A DNA stretch of 64,000 nt. Origin: Lathyrus oleraceus (Eukaryota; Streptophyta; Magnoliopsida; Fabales; Fabaceae). The translations under genes and the position numbers were made by a program. The notes under the pieces were generated by a model. The model was not told the origin of the DNA and ran no database searches. It saw only the letters and a program-made list of their open reading frames with translations. Shown in pieces: positions 33,201 through 44,739 of this stretch. Location of the stretch: NCBI RefSeq assembly GCF_024323335.1, contig NC_066585.1, forward strand, positions 532,408,582-532,472,581, given 5' to 3'. Position 1 is the first letter of the stretch, and every line of letters starts with the position of its first letter.

Positions 33201-34320
33201 CAATTGTCATCCCTTTAAAAACTTCTAATCTATTTCAAATCAAACTCATTTTCACAATAACTTAGACGAAAATGGAAGTGGTCTAGAGCATTCTATTCCC
33301 TTCCCTGAATAATTGGATACGAGTTACCTTACTCGGTCATTCGAGTACTCGTTATTTATCTAAAATACGTTGACAAAATCTAAACTCTTTCATTAAGGAT
33401 GAAAAGGGAGATGGTCTCGAGCCTTCGATTCCTCTCCTCAATTGTTTGGATACAAGTTTCATTACTCGACCATTTGAACAATCGTCATCCATTAAAAACT
33501 TCTAAGCTTTCTTTCATAACAAAAACTTAAGCGACCTTTTTTCGTAATAACTTGGACGACAAAAGAAAATGGTCTAGAGCCTTTTATTCCCTTTCCTGAA
33601 TATTTGGATACAAGTTGCCTTACTCAGCCATTCGAATGTTCGTATTTCATCCAAAATAATAACAACTACCTAAATCCTTTTACAATTAAGGATGCAAAAG
33701 TATATGGTCTAGAGCCTTTGATTCCTCTTCTTGATTGTTTAGATGCAAGTTCCCTTACTCGACCATTCGAGCAATTGCCATCCAAAAAAACACTTAGCCA
33801 ATCAAACCTACTATTTCTCACCATCATGCGATCGAAAACCTTTTCAAAAGAATATTTTTTGTCCCTTCCAATGCGCATACAAACTAGTGCTTAAGCCTCC
33901 ACTGAGAGTAGACAAGACAATATTTAATCCTAGAACATGATCTAAACACTTTTTCATTAAAAACACAAACGAGAAAACCATAGCCTTCCCCCAAACTACA
34001 AAGCCTTGAGTTCCTCATTGTATCCAAGGATACGAAGGAGCGAGACCCGCAATCTTGTCAAGCACCTTAATAAAAACATTTTTGCGACCCCTTTTCTTTT
34101 TGCACTTTTGATTACTTGAAGAACACAATTAACATAAGCTAACATTCAATTGTAAGTCTAACTAAAAGGTTCCCGTTGAATACAACGGCCGTGAGGAATG
34201 CTAATACCTTCCCCTTACATAATCGACTCCCGAACCTGAATTTGGTTGCAAAGACCGTCTTCTATTTTTAAGAATTTTATCAATATTTTACCTTTCCTCT
34301 TTTGGAATAAATAAAGTTCA
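30234..34320 (+). repeat. Long Ogre LTR, about 4.1 kb
   Basis: It starts TTTCATACCCCAAAATTAT, one base off the Ogre start TGTCATACCCCAAAATT seen on the minus strand of the 5020-15685 element. It ends AATAAATAAAGTTCA, followed by the Ogre primer site. The last 300 bp match the end of the LTR at 48300-51896. The length suits large Ogre LTRs. It cuts off the Tat pol at its left side. No coding sequence is credible inside. Confidence 0.75.
33122..33790 (+). repeat. Five alternating modules of about 140 bp inside the Ogre LTR
   Basis: Modules start near 33122, 33267, 33399, 33552 and 33691. All share a core like GATGGTCTCGAGCCTTCGAT, then TCCTCTCC, TTGTTT, GATACAAGTT and a TCGACCATT phrase. Modules 1, 3 and 5 end with a CAATCGTCATCC type and modules 2 and 4 with TTCGTATTTCATC, so two variants alternate. 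Confidence 0.75.
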
Positions 34321-34321
34321 G

Positions 34322-34332
34322 TGGCGACTCAG
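34322..34332 (+). other. Ogre primer binding site
   Basis: TGGCGACTCAG directly follows the LTR. Its presence shows this was the 5' LTR of a full element rather than a solo LTR. Internal sequence is recognisable for only a short distance. Confidence 0.7.
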
Positions 34333-34499
34333 TTCAAATCATTTTTTCCGTGACCATCGCAAAGGATTGTATTTTTCGAGATGCGATAGAGACAATATCA
34401 GAGCATAGCAGAGAAAATATTAGGCATCTTTACAAAAGGAGTCACCTCCTCTTAAGCATCATCCTTAGCGACGCGATTCTTTTTTGGAAAAGTCTCACC

Positions 34500-35300
34500 C
34501 TAGGGAGATTTTTGTCCTCTATCCCGAGCCCTTTTGGTTGAAGTCGAAGGCGATAATGATTCCTCTACTGTTAAAGTGGTTGTAGCGTCCATGAGATCCA
34601 CCTCACATACAGAAGCATGAGCTTCTATAATAGAGGTAGGAGAAGAAACAGGGGTCGCCTAAGGAGTGGGGGAAAAGACAAAAGTATCAACATCACTGCC
34701 TCATGGATGCTTTAGGCATTGGCAGGGATGCGAAACGTCTTCAACTTGCTTATTATATCCATTCTATCTGCAAAACACAACCATGCATGTACAAAAAGAA
34801 TGAAGACTTAAATCTCACAAAAAAATTTCCTCCTCTCCTCAAGATTAATTTCACTTAAGATAACATGAACATCAATCCACTTTTTCCTCACTTCAGTAGG
34901 AGGCATCTCATGGGGACCGAAATCGTCCTCATAGCCAAGTACTTAAAACCAAGATTGAATTTCCTCTTTCATTGTTACCTCATATGAAAAAAGAGAACTT
35001 GACAGGGAACAATAGGAGCCAACACTCCAGTTAAAATGGGTCTTAGACCAGTACTTTGGATATGAAGCCTGACAGTACTAAGGAGAATCATTGGTAATAT
35101 AGCAAAAAGCAGAATAAGTTACGGAGGTGAGGTGTTTCACCAAGAGAAAGCGTCTCAAGAAATCATCCTCGTCCAGAGTAAATGAGCCAAACCAAGGGAG
35201 TACCGAGTGAAGCTGAAGAAGCCCCTAATTGAAAAAGGTATATGGGGATGTGCACCTCAAATGGAAAAGATAAAAAATAAAAAAAGTTAAGAGAGGGCTT
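34500..35300 (-). pseudogene. Decayed gypsy-type transposon protein fragment (PF04195-like), minus strand
   Basis: Minus-strand reading gives DEDDFLRRFLLVKHLTSV, YPKYWSKTHFNWSVG, then FGPHEMPPTEVRKKWIDVHV and, after exon-like gaps, SPSTSTKRARDR near 34500. The same motifs occur in the plus-strand fragment at 44740-46900 (FPWHFLLVK, YPKYWSK, TKRAREEE), so both are copies of one family. That family resembles the domain known as putative gypsy type transposon. It has several stops. It is antisense to the Ogre LTR beside it, so it is probably a separate insertion. Function is unknown. Confidence 0.5.
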
Positions 35301-35341
35301 CCAAGATTTGTATTTGGTACACAGTTGCAAAACCCCTATAG

Positions 35342-35494
35342 ATTCTCAGGACCCTAGATGAACCTGTGAAGAAATGGAGGTTGTGGTATTCCAAACATGT
35401 AGATGTGATGCTTTACAAGATCATCCCACAACTTGATTTTCAGCTTGAACAGCATGAAGGGAAGATGTATAAAATTTTGAGGTGGAGGTACTGA
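35342..35494 (+). pseudogene. Orphan terminal exon of an unrecognised gene (50 codons)
   Basis: An AG acceptor (CCCCTATAG) is followed by 50 open codons and TGA at 35492-35494. The peptide includes RTLDEPVKKWRLWYSKHVDV and ends EGKMYKILRWRY, a non-repetitive composition rich in Trp, Tyr and Lys that is unlike the transposon genes around it. It contains no internal stop. The upstream side is occupied by transposon sequence up to about 35300, so the remainder of the gene is absent. I cannot name the family. It could be a captured host exon, the relic of a disrupted gene, or chance. Confidence 0.4.
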
Positions 35495-38060
35495 TTACTA
35501 AATTCAATAGTTCAATGTTATAGCTCTCGCTCTTCTATATTTTGGATTTTGCACTTCTTTGTCTTTCCTAGTTTAAGAATTGACTGGATTATATATGTTA
35601 ATCTGGTTGAACCTAGTGATAAGCCTAATAACTACTTTGTATATATACAAAAATTTGCACCTAGTAAAAAAATTTAGTTGCAGTTTTGATGTGGATTAGT
35701 TTTCATATTTGTCATAGCATAGGACGGAAAATTATCAAGCAAAATATTTTCTAACTAATCTGCAAATAATAATAAAACGCAAAAAAATATTGTTCAAAAC
35801 TTTTATGTTTCCTAACTATATGGCTTCAGATGTTGCTGCAACAATTTCACAGTAAAACTACAAGATGCACTAATATTTCTACACTAACCAATGGCACATT
35901 GCTTTAAAAATTCAGAGGCAGTACCTGCAGTTCTTCCCTTTAAGTAGCCTACAAATAAAATAAAATAAATTGTACTTAGCAGTCATTATAAAATGAAATT
36001 GAGCAAAAATATTCGATGGACTTTGTAGAAAGGTCAAAAACCATAATGCAAAATCTTTTCATCATAGCATTTTCATTGTTTCAACTTTTCGCATCTGGCG
36101 ACGATCTAGTTACATTGTTGGCATAACATGAAACTCTAGACTTGAAAAATAATGTGCAGGAATAGTTTCACTATGGGCTTGGTCATGTTTACCATTATGG
36201 CTTGTGTTCTAATTTACCATTCAGAATTTGCACTTGAAACTCTCACATTGGCTTCCTCTTCCGCCTTCATGAGCTTGTGTTGGTAAGCTGATAGTACTCC
36301 TCAACCAAAAGTATCACATCATTCAATGAATCCACCTCGTTGCTATTGTTGCTTCTAGCCGATTTGCTCTCTTGCATTGCTTTAATGGCTGTATTACTAA
36401 CCTTTCAGAAGCCACTTAGCTGCTCTCAAAATACAAAAGTAGTAAATTAAAAACAGTAGTTTCCTCATTTCTAATAGAACTCACATTTTCTAATACTTCC
36501 AATCTCTCTAAAATTTATAGCAAATGAAACAAGTATCTATCTATATGTCAATCATCCCAGAGTTTGATTATCCAGTAAAATATATCCTCACACAAAGGAC
36601 ATAATACAAATGAAACAAGCATCTCATTATAAATCATTATAATATAAATGACAAATAAACTTACCTACAGATGACAAGAGCAAATCGTTCTAAAACTAGA
36701 TACACATAAATTACATTTTGCTTGCGGTTCAATTAAACTAGAGGCTGTTTTACTTATACACATATGAATTAAAAGCATTATTGAATACTTATACACATAT
36801 GAATTAAAAGCATTATTGAATAAAGCTTTTAACTCATACACATATGAATTGAAGGCAGTTATTCAATAAAGCTTTTAGTTGTAGCTTTTAAATGTAGTTG
36901 AATTTTACCTGATCCATTCAATAAAATTATAATTGATTTTTGTATTTAAGCTTTAGAGAAATGTCAGTTTAAGGATATAATCCGCATCTACCAAGTCTCT
37001 TGGACTCTAGGAAGCCCTGATACTCCAAAATAGTCAAGTATCGGTGTCTGACGCATATCCGACGCCAATGTATGGCTTGATACGTACCACAAGCTTACTC
37101 TTATTGTAAATATTTAGCAACAATCTAATCTATTGCCCGCAACTTACTCTTTCAACTATAAGAAAACAATATAAATATAATCATTGACGCTACACCTTCT
37201 CCCGTCTATTTTTCAGTATGTGATAATGCAACCAACAAAAATAAGCTATGAAAGTCTAATTCTGATAAAGTAACGTTTTTATTTTATTCTGCAGAAATAA
37301 AATTTATAGGAAGAGGTGCAGAAAAATAAAGTGCTAGAGTGCATTCAGCTGATAAGCACCAAAAACTAAGCTATATTGATTCTATTTCTAGCACACATTT
37401 TCAGAACTGTTAAAACAAAACAATTTGAATCATTATAACAGAGTCTGTGAAATTAGTGGTCTCAACTTTGTGCCTTAATACTACTTAAGATTACATGCAC
37501 AATAGAAAATTTTGTGTTTTTCCAGCAGATTCATTCTATTGGAAAACATACTACTCTCATAAATAACTATGTGCAATCACATATGAACAGAAAGGAACAT
37601 AAAGAGCAGCCATCCAAAAGGCATAACTCGAGCTTCATACTTGTGAAAATTTAGTATTGACATGAAAATCTGTTAAAAAAAGTAAAGGAGTCAATGAATT
37701 GTTATGATGAAATGAAGCTAAATAACTAATGAGAAGAAGAAGAATGGATCATAATACAAATTATGCAATTTTTCATTGAATGGATTTTAGCACATTACCA
37801 CTGACTGATAAACAGAATTAGCTGGAGAATAATATTGAAGAAATTGATTACTCTAGAATAGAAAATTAAACAAAAATACATAAATAAAATAACCTAATTC
37901 TATGAGATTTATTTCAAAATTTCAAGATTACATTGGGCATGGAGAAAATGAAATGAGAAAAAGAGGAACCTAAAATTGAAATCAGAAATTGAAGTATAAG
38001 AGAAAATAAAGCAAAAAAAAAAATGGTTGGTTGAATTGCTTCATATGCACACAAGTGGCG
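35495..38060. other. AT-rich stretch with weak minus-strand exon-like blocks
   Basis: The clearest block is 36420-36215 on the minus strand: NTAIKAMQESKSARSNNSNE, then VDSLNDVILLVEEYYQ, then after a frame change HKLMKAEEEANVRVSSANSE. A 24-bp segment at 35922-35945 has AG and GT on its flanks. These could be exons of a decayed host gene. A tandem phrase (ACTTATACACATATGAATTA, then AAAGCATTATTGAAT) repeats at 36750-36860. Nothing firmer was seen. Confidence 0.3.
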
Positions 38061-38340
38061 ACTTAAGCCTAGGGTTTAGAGATGGGGGTTAAGATCAGAG
38101 ATTGTTCACAAATTGGAAGAGTGAGTGGGAGAGAGGGAGAGAGAGGATTGAAGAACGTAGATTCGTCTGACACGAAGAGGGGATGGAGACGGAATGGAAG
38201 ACTGATGAGGTGGATAAGTTCAATCGATGAATGCGAAGAACAGGTCGATCGGAGATGGAGAAGGAGTCGATCGGAGATAGAGGAGGAAGTTGTTCGGTAA
38301 CTGTCAGATACGATAGACCAGGACCGAGCAACGTTTTCTA
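38061..38340. other. Purine/pyrimidine-biased leader-like block
   Basis: The plus strand is GA-rich (GAGAGAGGGAGAGAGAGG), so the minus strand is CT-rich and ends in AAACCCTAGG, resembling a plant 5' untranslated leader on the minus strand. Open frames on both strands cover it, and neither is convincing. It may belong to the decayed gene suggested at 35.5-36.4 kb. Confidence 0.3.
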
Positions 38341-38734
38341 CAAGAGATAAAAATATGGACCAATATGTAATTATAATATGGCTAATAATATATTTGTTGG
38401 AATATTCTTTTGAAATAAGTGCATTTAATTTCTTAAAATTTAAATTATTATTTTATTCAACACAAACTTTTAATTGTGGTAACCTTGTTAATAGAAGATC
38501 CTTACCCTATTGTGGATTATGTTAATAGAAGAAAATTAATATGATTGACCTATTATGAAAAGAAAAAAAAATTGAATTGAAATAATAGATTGTTTTTGGA
38601 TGAGATAATTGAAAACTTTTAAGAAATTCAAAATTTTAAAGTAATGCATCCGATATATTGATAATATAAAAAAATTTACACTGAAAAATGCATAGTAATT
38701 AATCTTAAAAAAATTTTAAGTAAAAAATATTTTT

Positions 38735-39553
38735 AAATGAGTTTTTGTTTTTCTTTAGATTTTAAAAATTATTTAATAAAATTAATTTTAAAAATAGTTT
38801 TGAAAAAAATATATTTGATAATCTTAGTTTATAAAATTGTTTTTAAATTGTATAATATTATAAAGTTGTGTATCAATTTTTTTGTTTTTTCTTTCTTTTT
38901 AATTTCTAAATCTAAAAACTAAAAAGCAAAGATGGTTAGATTTGGTTTTAGAAAATTATTTTTTTATTTTTAAAAATTATAAAATTTGTTTGGTAATTTA
39001 ATTTTATATAATTATTTTTGAAAGCTATTCTCTATTTTTGAGAGTTTTAAAATCTATAGATTTTCAAAGTTTTTTATTTTAGTTTTTAGTTTTGAAATTT
39101 TTTCTCAAAAAGAATAAAGAAAAGTAGTATACTTAAAAAATTTCTTCAAATAATCTTTTATAAAATTGATTTACAAAATATTTTTTTAAAATATAAAATC
39201 TAAAATTTAATTTGACTCGTTTAATTTGGTTTTATAAAATTCGTTTTTAGTTTTTAAAATTTAAAATCATAAAATTTGTTTGATAGTCTAATTTTACAAA
39301 AATTATTTTTGAAAATTATTTTCTATCTAAGAGTTTTGAAAATAAAATAACTAAAAAAGATTTTAGAGATTTTTTATTTTGGTTTTAGTTTTAAAAATTA
39401 AGAATAAAAAAAACAAGAAAAATAGTACATTTTTAATTAATGGCAAATTTGTAATACTTTCAATTTTAAAACCGACTGTAAAAGTTAGATTACTATTTTA
39501 TAAAATTAATTTATAAAATAATTTTAAAAAAAATTAAAAACAAAAACTCATTT
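38735..39553. repeat. AT-rich inverted-repeat element with internal tandem duplication
   Basis: AAATGAGTTTTTGTTTTT at 38735-38752 is the exact reverse complement of 39536-39553, and the similarity extends inward in diverged form. Inside are two imperfect direct repeats of about 270 bp (from about 38985 and about 39260), each with AAATTTGTTTGRTAGTYTAA, then ATTATTTTTGAAA. It is probably a degenerate non-autonomous DNA transposon. No target duplication was found. Confidence 0.5.
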
Positions 39554-40263
39554 AAACAGTTCATAAAACTTATAACGGACTCTTTAAAAACTAAAATAAT
39601 TACCATCTATTTTAGTTTTATAATTTTTAAAAATGTTAATAATTTTTAAAAATAGTTTTATAAAATTAACTATCAAATAAGTTTTATTATTTTCAAATTC
39701 TAAAATTAAAAAACAGTATTTGAAAATCAAATCAAAAGACTTTTACTATTATAAATTATTTTTTTAATTTAAATCAAAGACCAATTTACAACTTTAATTA
39801 CTTTACTGTTTTTAACATCCAAATGAATATATAATTAGTTATCGACCCAAATAAATATTTTATTTATAGAGTATAAAATATTAAATTTATAAGAAAATAT
39901 TAAATTTATAAAAAAATAATAAATTATTAATATTTATAAAAAAATAAAACCTAAAAACTAAAGGTAAAAAACAACTTAACATAATTTTCATTTAAAAAAA
40001 AGTAATCTAGTTAAACTTAGAAAGAAGTAGTACAGAGCGGAAAAACACAACGGAGAAACAAACGACGACAACAACGGTTTACAAATACGCTAAACAAATT
40101 AAAACTTTTGAAATCAAAGATATGTTTCTCTGTTCTTTTTTTAATATTTTTCTAAAATCAAAATGTCAAGCAGATGTCGATGACAATAGAAGTGTTCCCC
40201 TACTACCATTACAGACTAGGCTAGTTATAGATTGTGTAGCAAAATTTGTTTGTTGATTTCTTA
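39554..40263. other. AT-rich spacer
   Basis: No gene was recognised. Confidence 0.5.
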
Positions 40264-40404
40264 GACTAGCTTTAACGCTGGATTTTGTGTCGTTCTTCCC
40301 TTGGATCGTCAGCCAGGCACATCACATGTTGCAGCTAGCATGGCAAACGGTGAAGAGAGAGCAACGGAAACCATGCATGCATTTTTCTTTCTTTTTTTAA
40401 TGAA

Positions 40405-40427
40405 AACTAGCCGTTCAACGGCTAGTT
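40405..40427. promoter_or_regulatory. Perfect 11-bp inverted repeat upstream of Harbinger ORF1
   Basis: AACTAGCCGTT, a single C, then AACGGCTAGTT. The half-site AACTAGCCGTT appears again at 41725-41735 upstream of the transposase gene, next to a variant AACTAGTTGTT at 41709-41719. A TATA-like TATAAATATAG follows at about 40451. It could be a shared binding site for the Myb-like ORF1 protein or the transposase (inference). Confidence 0.5.
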
Positions 40428-40592
40428 GCTTTCTTTTTCAATTTATTTTTTTATAAATATAGTTTATATCTAAAAATTTGACCAACACAAATTTTCTCTC
40501 ACTCTTATTTTCTCTTCAATTTGAAATTTCTCTCTCACAATTTCATCATTTTATTCTTAAATTTTTAATTTTTTTCAACAATTTATTCTCAA

Positions 40593-41583
40593 ATGGATCC
40601 TAATCATTTTCATTATCAACAAGCTTTCTTCAATTACATGTAAAATTATCAAAATCATAATCCTCAAAATGCTCAAATTCCATCGGTGCCAACAAATCCC
40701 GCCATATTTCTTCCGTCACCAAACAATCCAAATATGTTTCCTAGACCTCAAATGAATTCTAATAGTATGGAATTCTCTACTCAAGTTCCACCATTTTCTA
40801 CTCAAGTTGGTACCGAAAAAGAAGAAAGGGTTGTCGTTAAAAAAAAAATCTCGAGAGCAATTTACAAGGGATGAGGATATACTACTTATCCAATCATGGC
40901 TCAATATTTCAAAGGATTCAGTTGTGGGGGTTGATCAAAAGGCTGAGAGTTTTTGGTTAAGAATCGCTGCTAGTTATAATCAATATCGTGGGCAATCGCG
41001 GGAAAAGTCAAGGGGACAATTAAAATGTCGATGGCATCGAATAAATGGCATGGTTCAAAAATTTGTTGGGTGTTACAAAAATGTTGTTAGAGGAAAGAAA
41101 AGTGGGACATCGGAGTTGGATATCATGTCAGATGCACATGCTTTTTTTGCTCAGGATCAAGGTATAACATTCAATCTTGAGTACGCATGGCGATTGTTAA
41201 AAGATGAAGCTAAATGGTGCATCGTCGGAGAATCGATTGGAAGTTCTTCAAAAATAACAAATACTTCTGCTAGTAGGGCATCATCGGAGAACCCAAATAC
41301 AACTTCAAGTTATGAGTTTAACTCATCATCACCAATGGAGCGTCCAATGGGACAAAAAGCAGCAAAAAGGAAGGGTAAGGCATCGGAAATTCCAAATGCA
41401 ACGCAAGATGCAAGGAATAAAAGAGCATAATGCATGGAAAGACTTGCACAATGTAAGGAGGACGAGATAGAATTAAAGGTAATATAAATCATGATGAAGG
41501 ACACTTCTACTATGAGCGATAGTCAACGAGATATTCATGAAAAATATTGTAATAAGATGAAAAAAAATATGGAATGTAGTTAA
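40593..41583 (+). pseudogene. Harbinger ORF1: Myb/trihelix-like DNA-binding partner of the transposase
   Basis: It starts MDPNHFHYQQAFFNYM at 40593 with a Gln/Asn/Pro-rich N-terminal region. A SANT/trihelix-type domain follows: SREQFTRDEDILLIQSWLNI, SFWLRIAASYNQYR, QLKCRWHRINGMVQKFVGCY. Then come a NAM-associated-like C-terminal region (FNLEYAWRLLKDEAKWC), a basic GQKAAKRKGKA stretch and a charged end. Lesions: TAA at 40641-40643 (codon 17), a one-base shift at the A-run 40839-40848, and stops at 41428-41430 and 41485-41487; the last natural stop is at 41581-41583. In the superfamily this protein binds DNA and brings the transposase to the ends and the nucleus. Confidence 0.82.
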
Positions 41584-41590
41584 TATCACT

Positions 41591-41716
41591 TATGTAAAAT
41601 GGTCATTAGTACCACTTTATTTTATCAACACCTATGTAAAATGGTCATTAGTACCACTTTATTTTATCAACACCTGTGTAAAATGGTCATTAGTACCACT
41701 TTAAATTAAACTAGTT
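41591..41716. repeat. Three tandem 42-bp repeats between the two Harbinger genes
   Basis: TATGTAAAATGGTCATTAGT, then ACCACTTTATTTTATCAACACC, at 41591, 41633 and 41675, nearly identical. It lies between the ORF1 stop and the transposase promoter (TATA-like TATATATAC near 41748). Confidence 0.9.
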
Positions 41717-41833
41717 GTTATTCAAACTAGCCGTTATTCAAACCATTATATATACTACCACTTATGTCATTATTTTATCATTCTCATATTTACCACATAT
41801 CTCTCATTTTTCTCTCATTCTTTACTAACTACA

Positions 41834-43125
41834 ATGGATTCAGACAATTCAGATAATAACGATCAAGAATTTTGGGCGTTGGTTGAAGAAGAATTTATGG
41901 ACGACAGTGATGAAGAACAACAGCTTCAGAATTCTGGGAGTTCTTCTAGGCGAAAGAGAAGAACAACTATAGATCGAGGTCGTGAAGAAGGACACAACCA
42001 ATTATTCAATGACTACTTATCGGAAAACCCAGTATACACAGATGTTCAATTCCAAAGAAGGTTAAGAATGCATAGGCATGTATTTCTTCTAATTGTAGAT
42101 GCCCTTGGCAATTATGATGAATATTTCCAAATGAGGGTCGACGCAACTAGTAAAATGGGTCTTTCACCATTGCAGAAATGTACAGCTGTTATTCGTATGT
42201 TGGCGTATGGGTCTCCTGCTGACCTTGTAGACGAATATGTTTGAATCAGTGAAAGCACTTCAATTGAGTGCTTACAAAGATTTGTTAAGGGCGTGAATGT
42301 TGTATTTGGGGCTGAGTATTTGAGAAAACCTAACAACACTAATGTTGAACATCTTTTACAAATGGGAGAGTCATGTGGCTTTCCAGGTATGTTGGGTTCC
42401 ATTGATTGTATGCATTGGGTATGGAAACATTGTCCTGTTGCATGGAAGGGACAGTTTTGTCGAGGTGATCATGGTAAGCCCACAATCATGCTTGAAGCAG
42501 TGGCATCACAAGACTTATGGATTTGGCATGCTTTCTTTGGTATTGCAGGTTCAAACAATGACATTAATGTGCTAAACCAATCCAACGTGTTTAATGATAT
42601 TTTGGAAGGACATGCTCCCAATGTGCAATATACAATCAATGGGACACCATATAATATGGGATATTATTTAGCAGATGGTATATATCCTGAGTGGGCTACA
42701 TTTGTCAAGACAATTTCAATGCCACAGGAAGAAAAGAAAAAATTATTTGCTCAACATCAAGAATCGGCTAGAAAAGATGTGGAGCGGGCATTTGGAGTGC
42801 TTCAATCTCGATTTGCAGTTATACGTGGCCCAGCGCGTGCTTGGCACATGGACACCATTAAGCATACTATATATGCCTGCATCATATTGTACAACATGAT
42901 TGTGGAAGACGAACGACATACATATGGAGGTAATTTTGATTACTCTTATGATAATGTGGATATCAACAACTCAACAACGAAACATTTAGCGGCCCTCATC
43001 CGAATCTTGCAACAAGACTACAAAGAAGAGCAAGTATTCGTGAAAAACAAGTCCATCGTCAACTTCAAGGAGATCTAGTCGAGTATATTTGGGAACGTTT
43101 TGGACATGAAGATGATGAAATTTAA
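41834..43125 (+). pseudogene. Harbinger (HARBI1/DDE_Tnp_4-type) transposase
   Basis: An acidic N terminus (MDSDNSDNNDQEF) and a basic RRKRRT patch are followed by a helical region (FQRRLRMHRHVFLLIVDAL) and the DDE nuclease. The first acidic residue is in LGSIDCMHWVWK, the second in GSNNDINVLNQS and the third in ARKDVERAFGVLQSRFAVI, all present. The stop TGA at 42242-42244 follows DEYV and probably replaces an Arg codon. A shift of frame near 43015 separates the body from the conserved end (GDLVEYIWERFGHEDDEI, stop 43123-43125). The frame is otherwise open. It would excise and insert the element at a TWA target. Two lesions make this copy inactive. Confidence 0.9.
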
Positions 43126-43460
43126 GTTTGATTAATTATGAGATGTTATTTATTTTTATTGTTTTTAATTATATATCATGTATTTGAGATTAATTTTAAT
43201 TATCATTTTAAATTATAAGTTTAATTTGAATTTTATTTATTTTATATCAATTTTAATTTAAATAATTAAAATTATTATTTTAATTAATATAAAATTTAAT
43301 ATGAATAATATATTAATATATAAAGTAAAGTTGTGGGACCCAATATGAGTTCTTCAGAGTTGCATCATTGTAGTGAAAAACTGAATGAGTTGCTTCAAGT
43401 TGACGTGGCTTAATAGGTCCCACAAGGAACCCAAAAATGGGTTCACGGTTGGAGATGCTC

Positions 43461-44221
<761 letters not shown>

Positions 44222-44555
44222 TATGGGTGGCAAAACGGGCCCGGCCCGTTGGGCATGCCCGTTTTGTCTGCACTTTAGTGCGGGGCAGTCCAAGGATTTA
44301 GGCTCTCACCCTTTAATGTGTCCGCCCCTTCCTGTCCCGTTTTCTTCGCGGGCATGTGTATTTACATAATTTTTTGCATTTTTATGCTTAAAGAGAGTAG
44401 TGCTCGCGGACTTTCCCTGTCCTCACTTTTTTGCAGGGCAAACTTAAGTTTTAGGTCCACATCCTTAAATATGACCGCCCCGCCCCACCCCGTTTTTTTG
44501 CGGGCTTTTGCGGGACAGGCCTAAACGGAACGGGCATGCCCGTTTGCCACCCCTA
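44222..44555. mobile_element. Non-autonomous hAT-like element, 334 bp, with exact 8-bp target duplication
   Basis: The termini are TATGGGTGGCAAAACGGGC and GCCCGTTTGCCACCCCTA (inverted). ACTTTAGC is duplicated exactly at 44214-44221 and 44556-44563. The interior is GC-rich compared with its surroundings and has further internal palindromes (GGGCATGCCCGTTT on both sides, CGGGCCCGGCCCG). An 8-bp duplication and the terminal form fit hAT. It has no coding capacity. Confidence 0.9.
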
Positions 44556-44739
44556 ACTTTAGCGTATATCAATGAGTGGAAAATTTAGTTATTGGTCTTG
44601 TGATTTATTTTCATAGCTCGTCTTGACCTTTCAGTTGTTGTTGCTTATAAGTTGAGTGTGTGGAAGTTTTCGCAACCTTTAGCTTTTAAGCTTAGAGTTA
44701 CTTTCTAGAGAAACATCTTCGCTTCTTCTTCCCATTAGG

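Larger units (their letters stand above)
40264..43460 (+). mobile_element. PIF/Harbinger DNA transposon, both genes present, ends degenerate
   Basis: It carries the two genes expected of the superfamily in tandem on the plus strand. The right end on the minus strand reads GAGCATCTCCAACCGTGAAC, a typical plant PIF/Tourist terminus, bordered by TAA at 43461. The left end GACTAGCTTTAACGCTGG, bordered by TTA at 40261, matches only partly. TTA versus TAA is not an exact 3-bp duplication, so the left border is tentative. Confidence 0.75.

Noticed and set aside
38082..38331. Overlapping frames of 72 and 78 residues on opposite strands
   Set aside because: Compositional bias of a GA/CT-rich block opens both strands; no domain seen.
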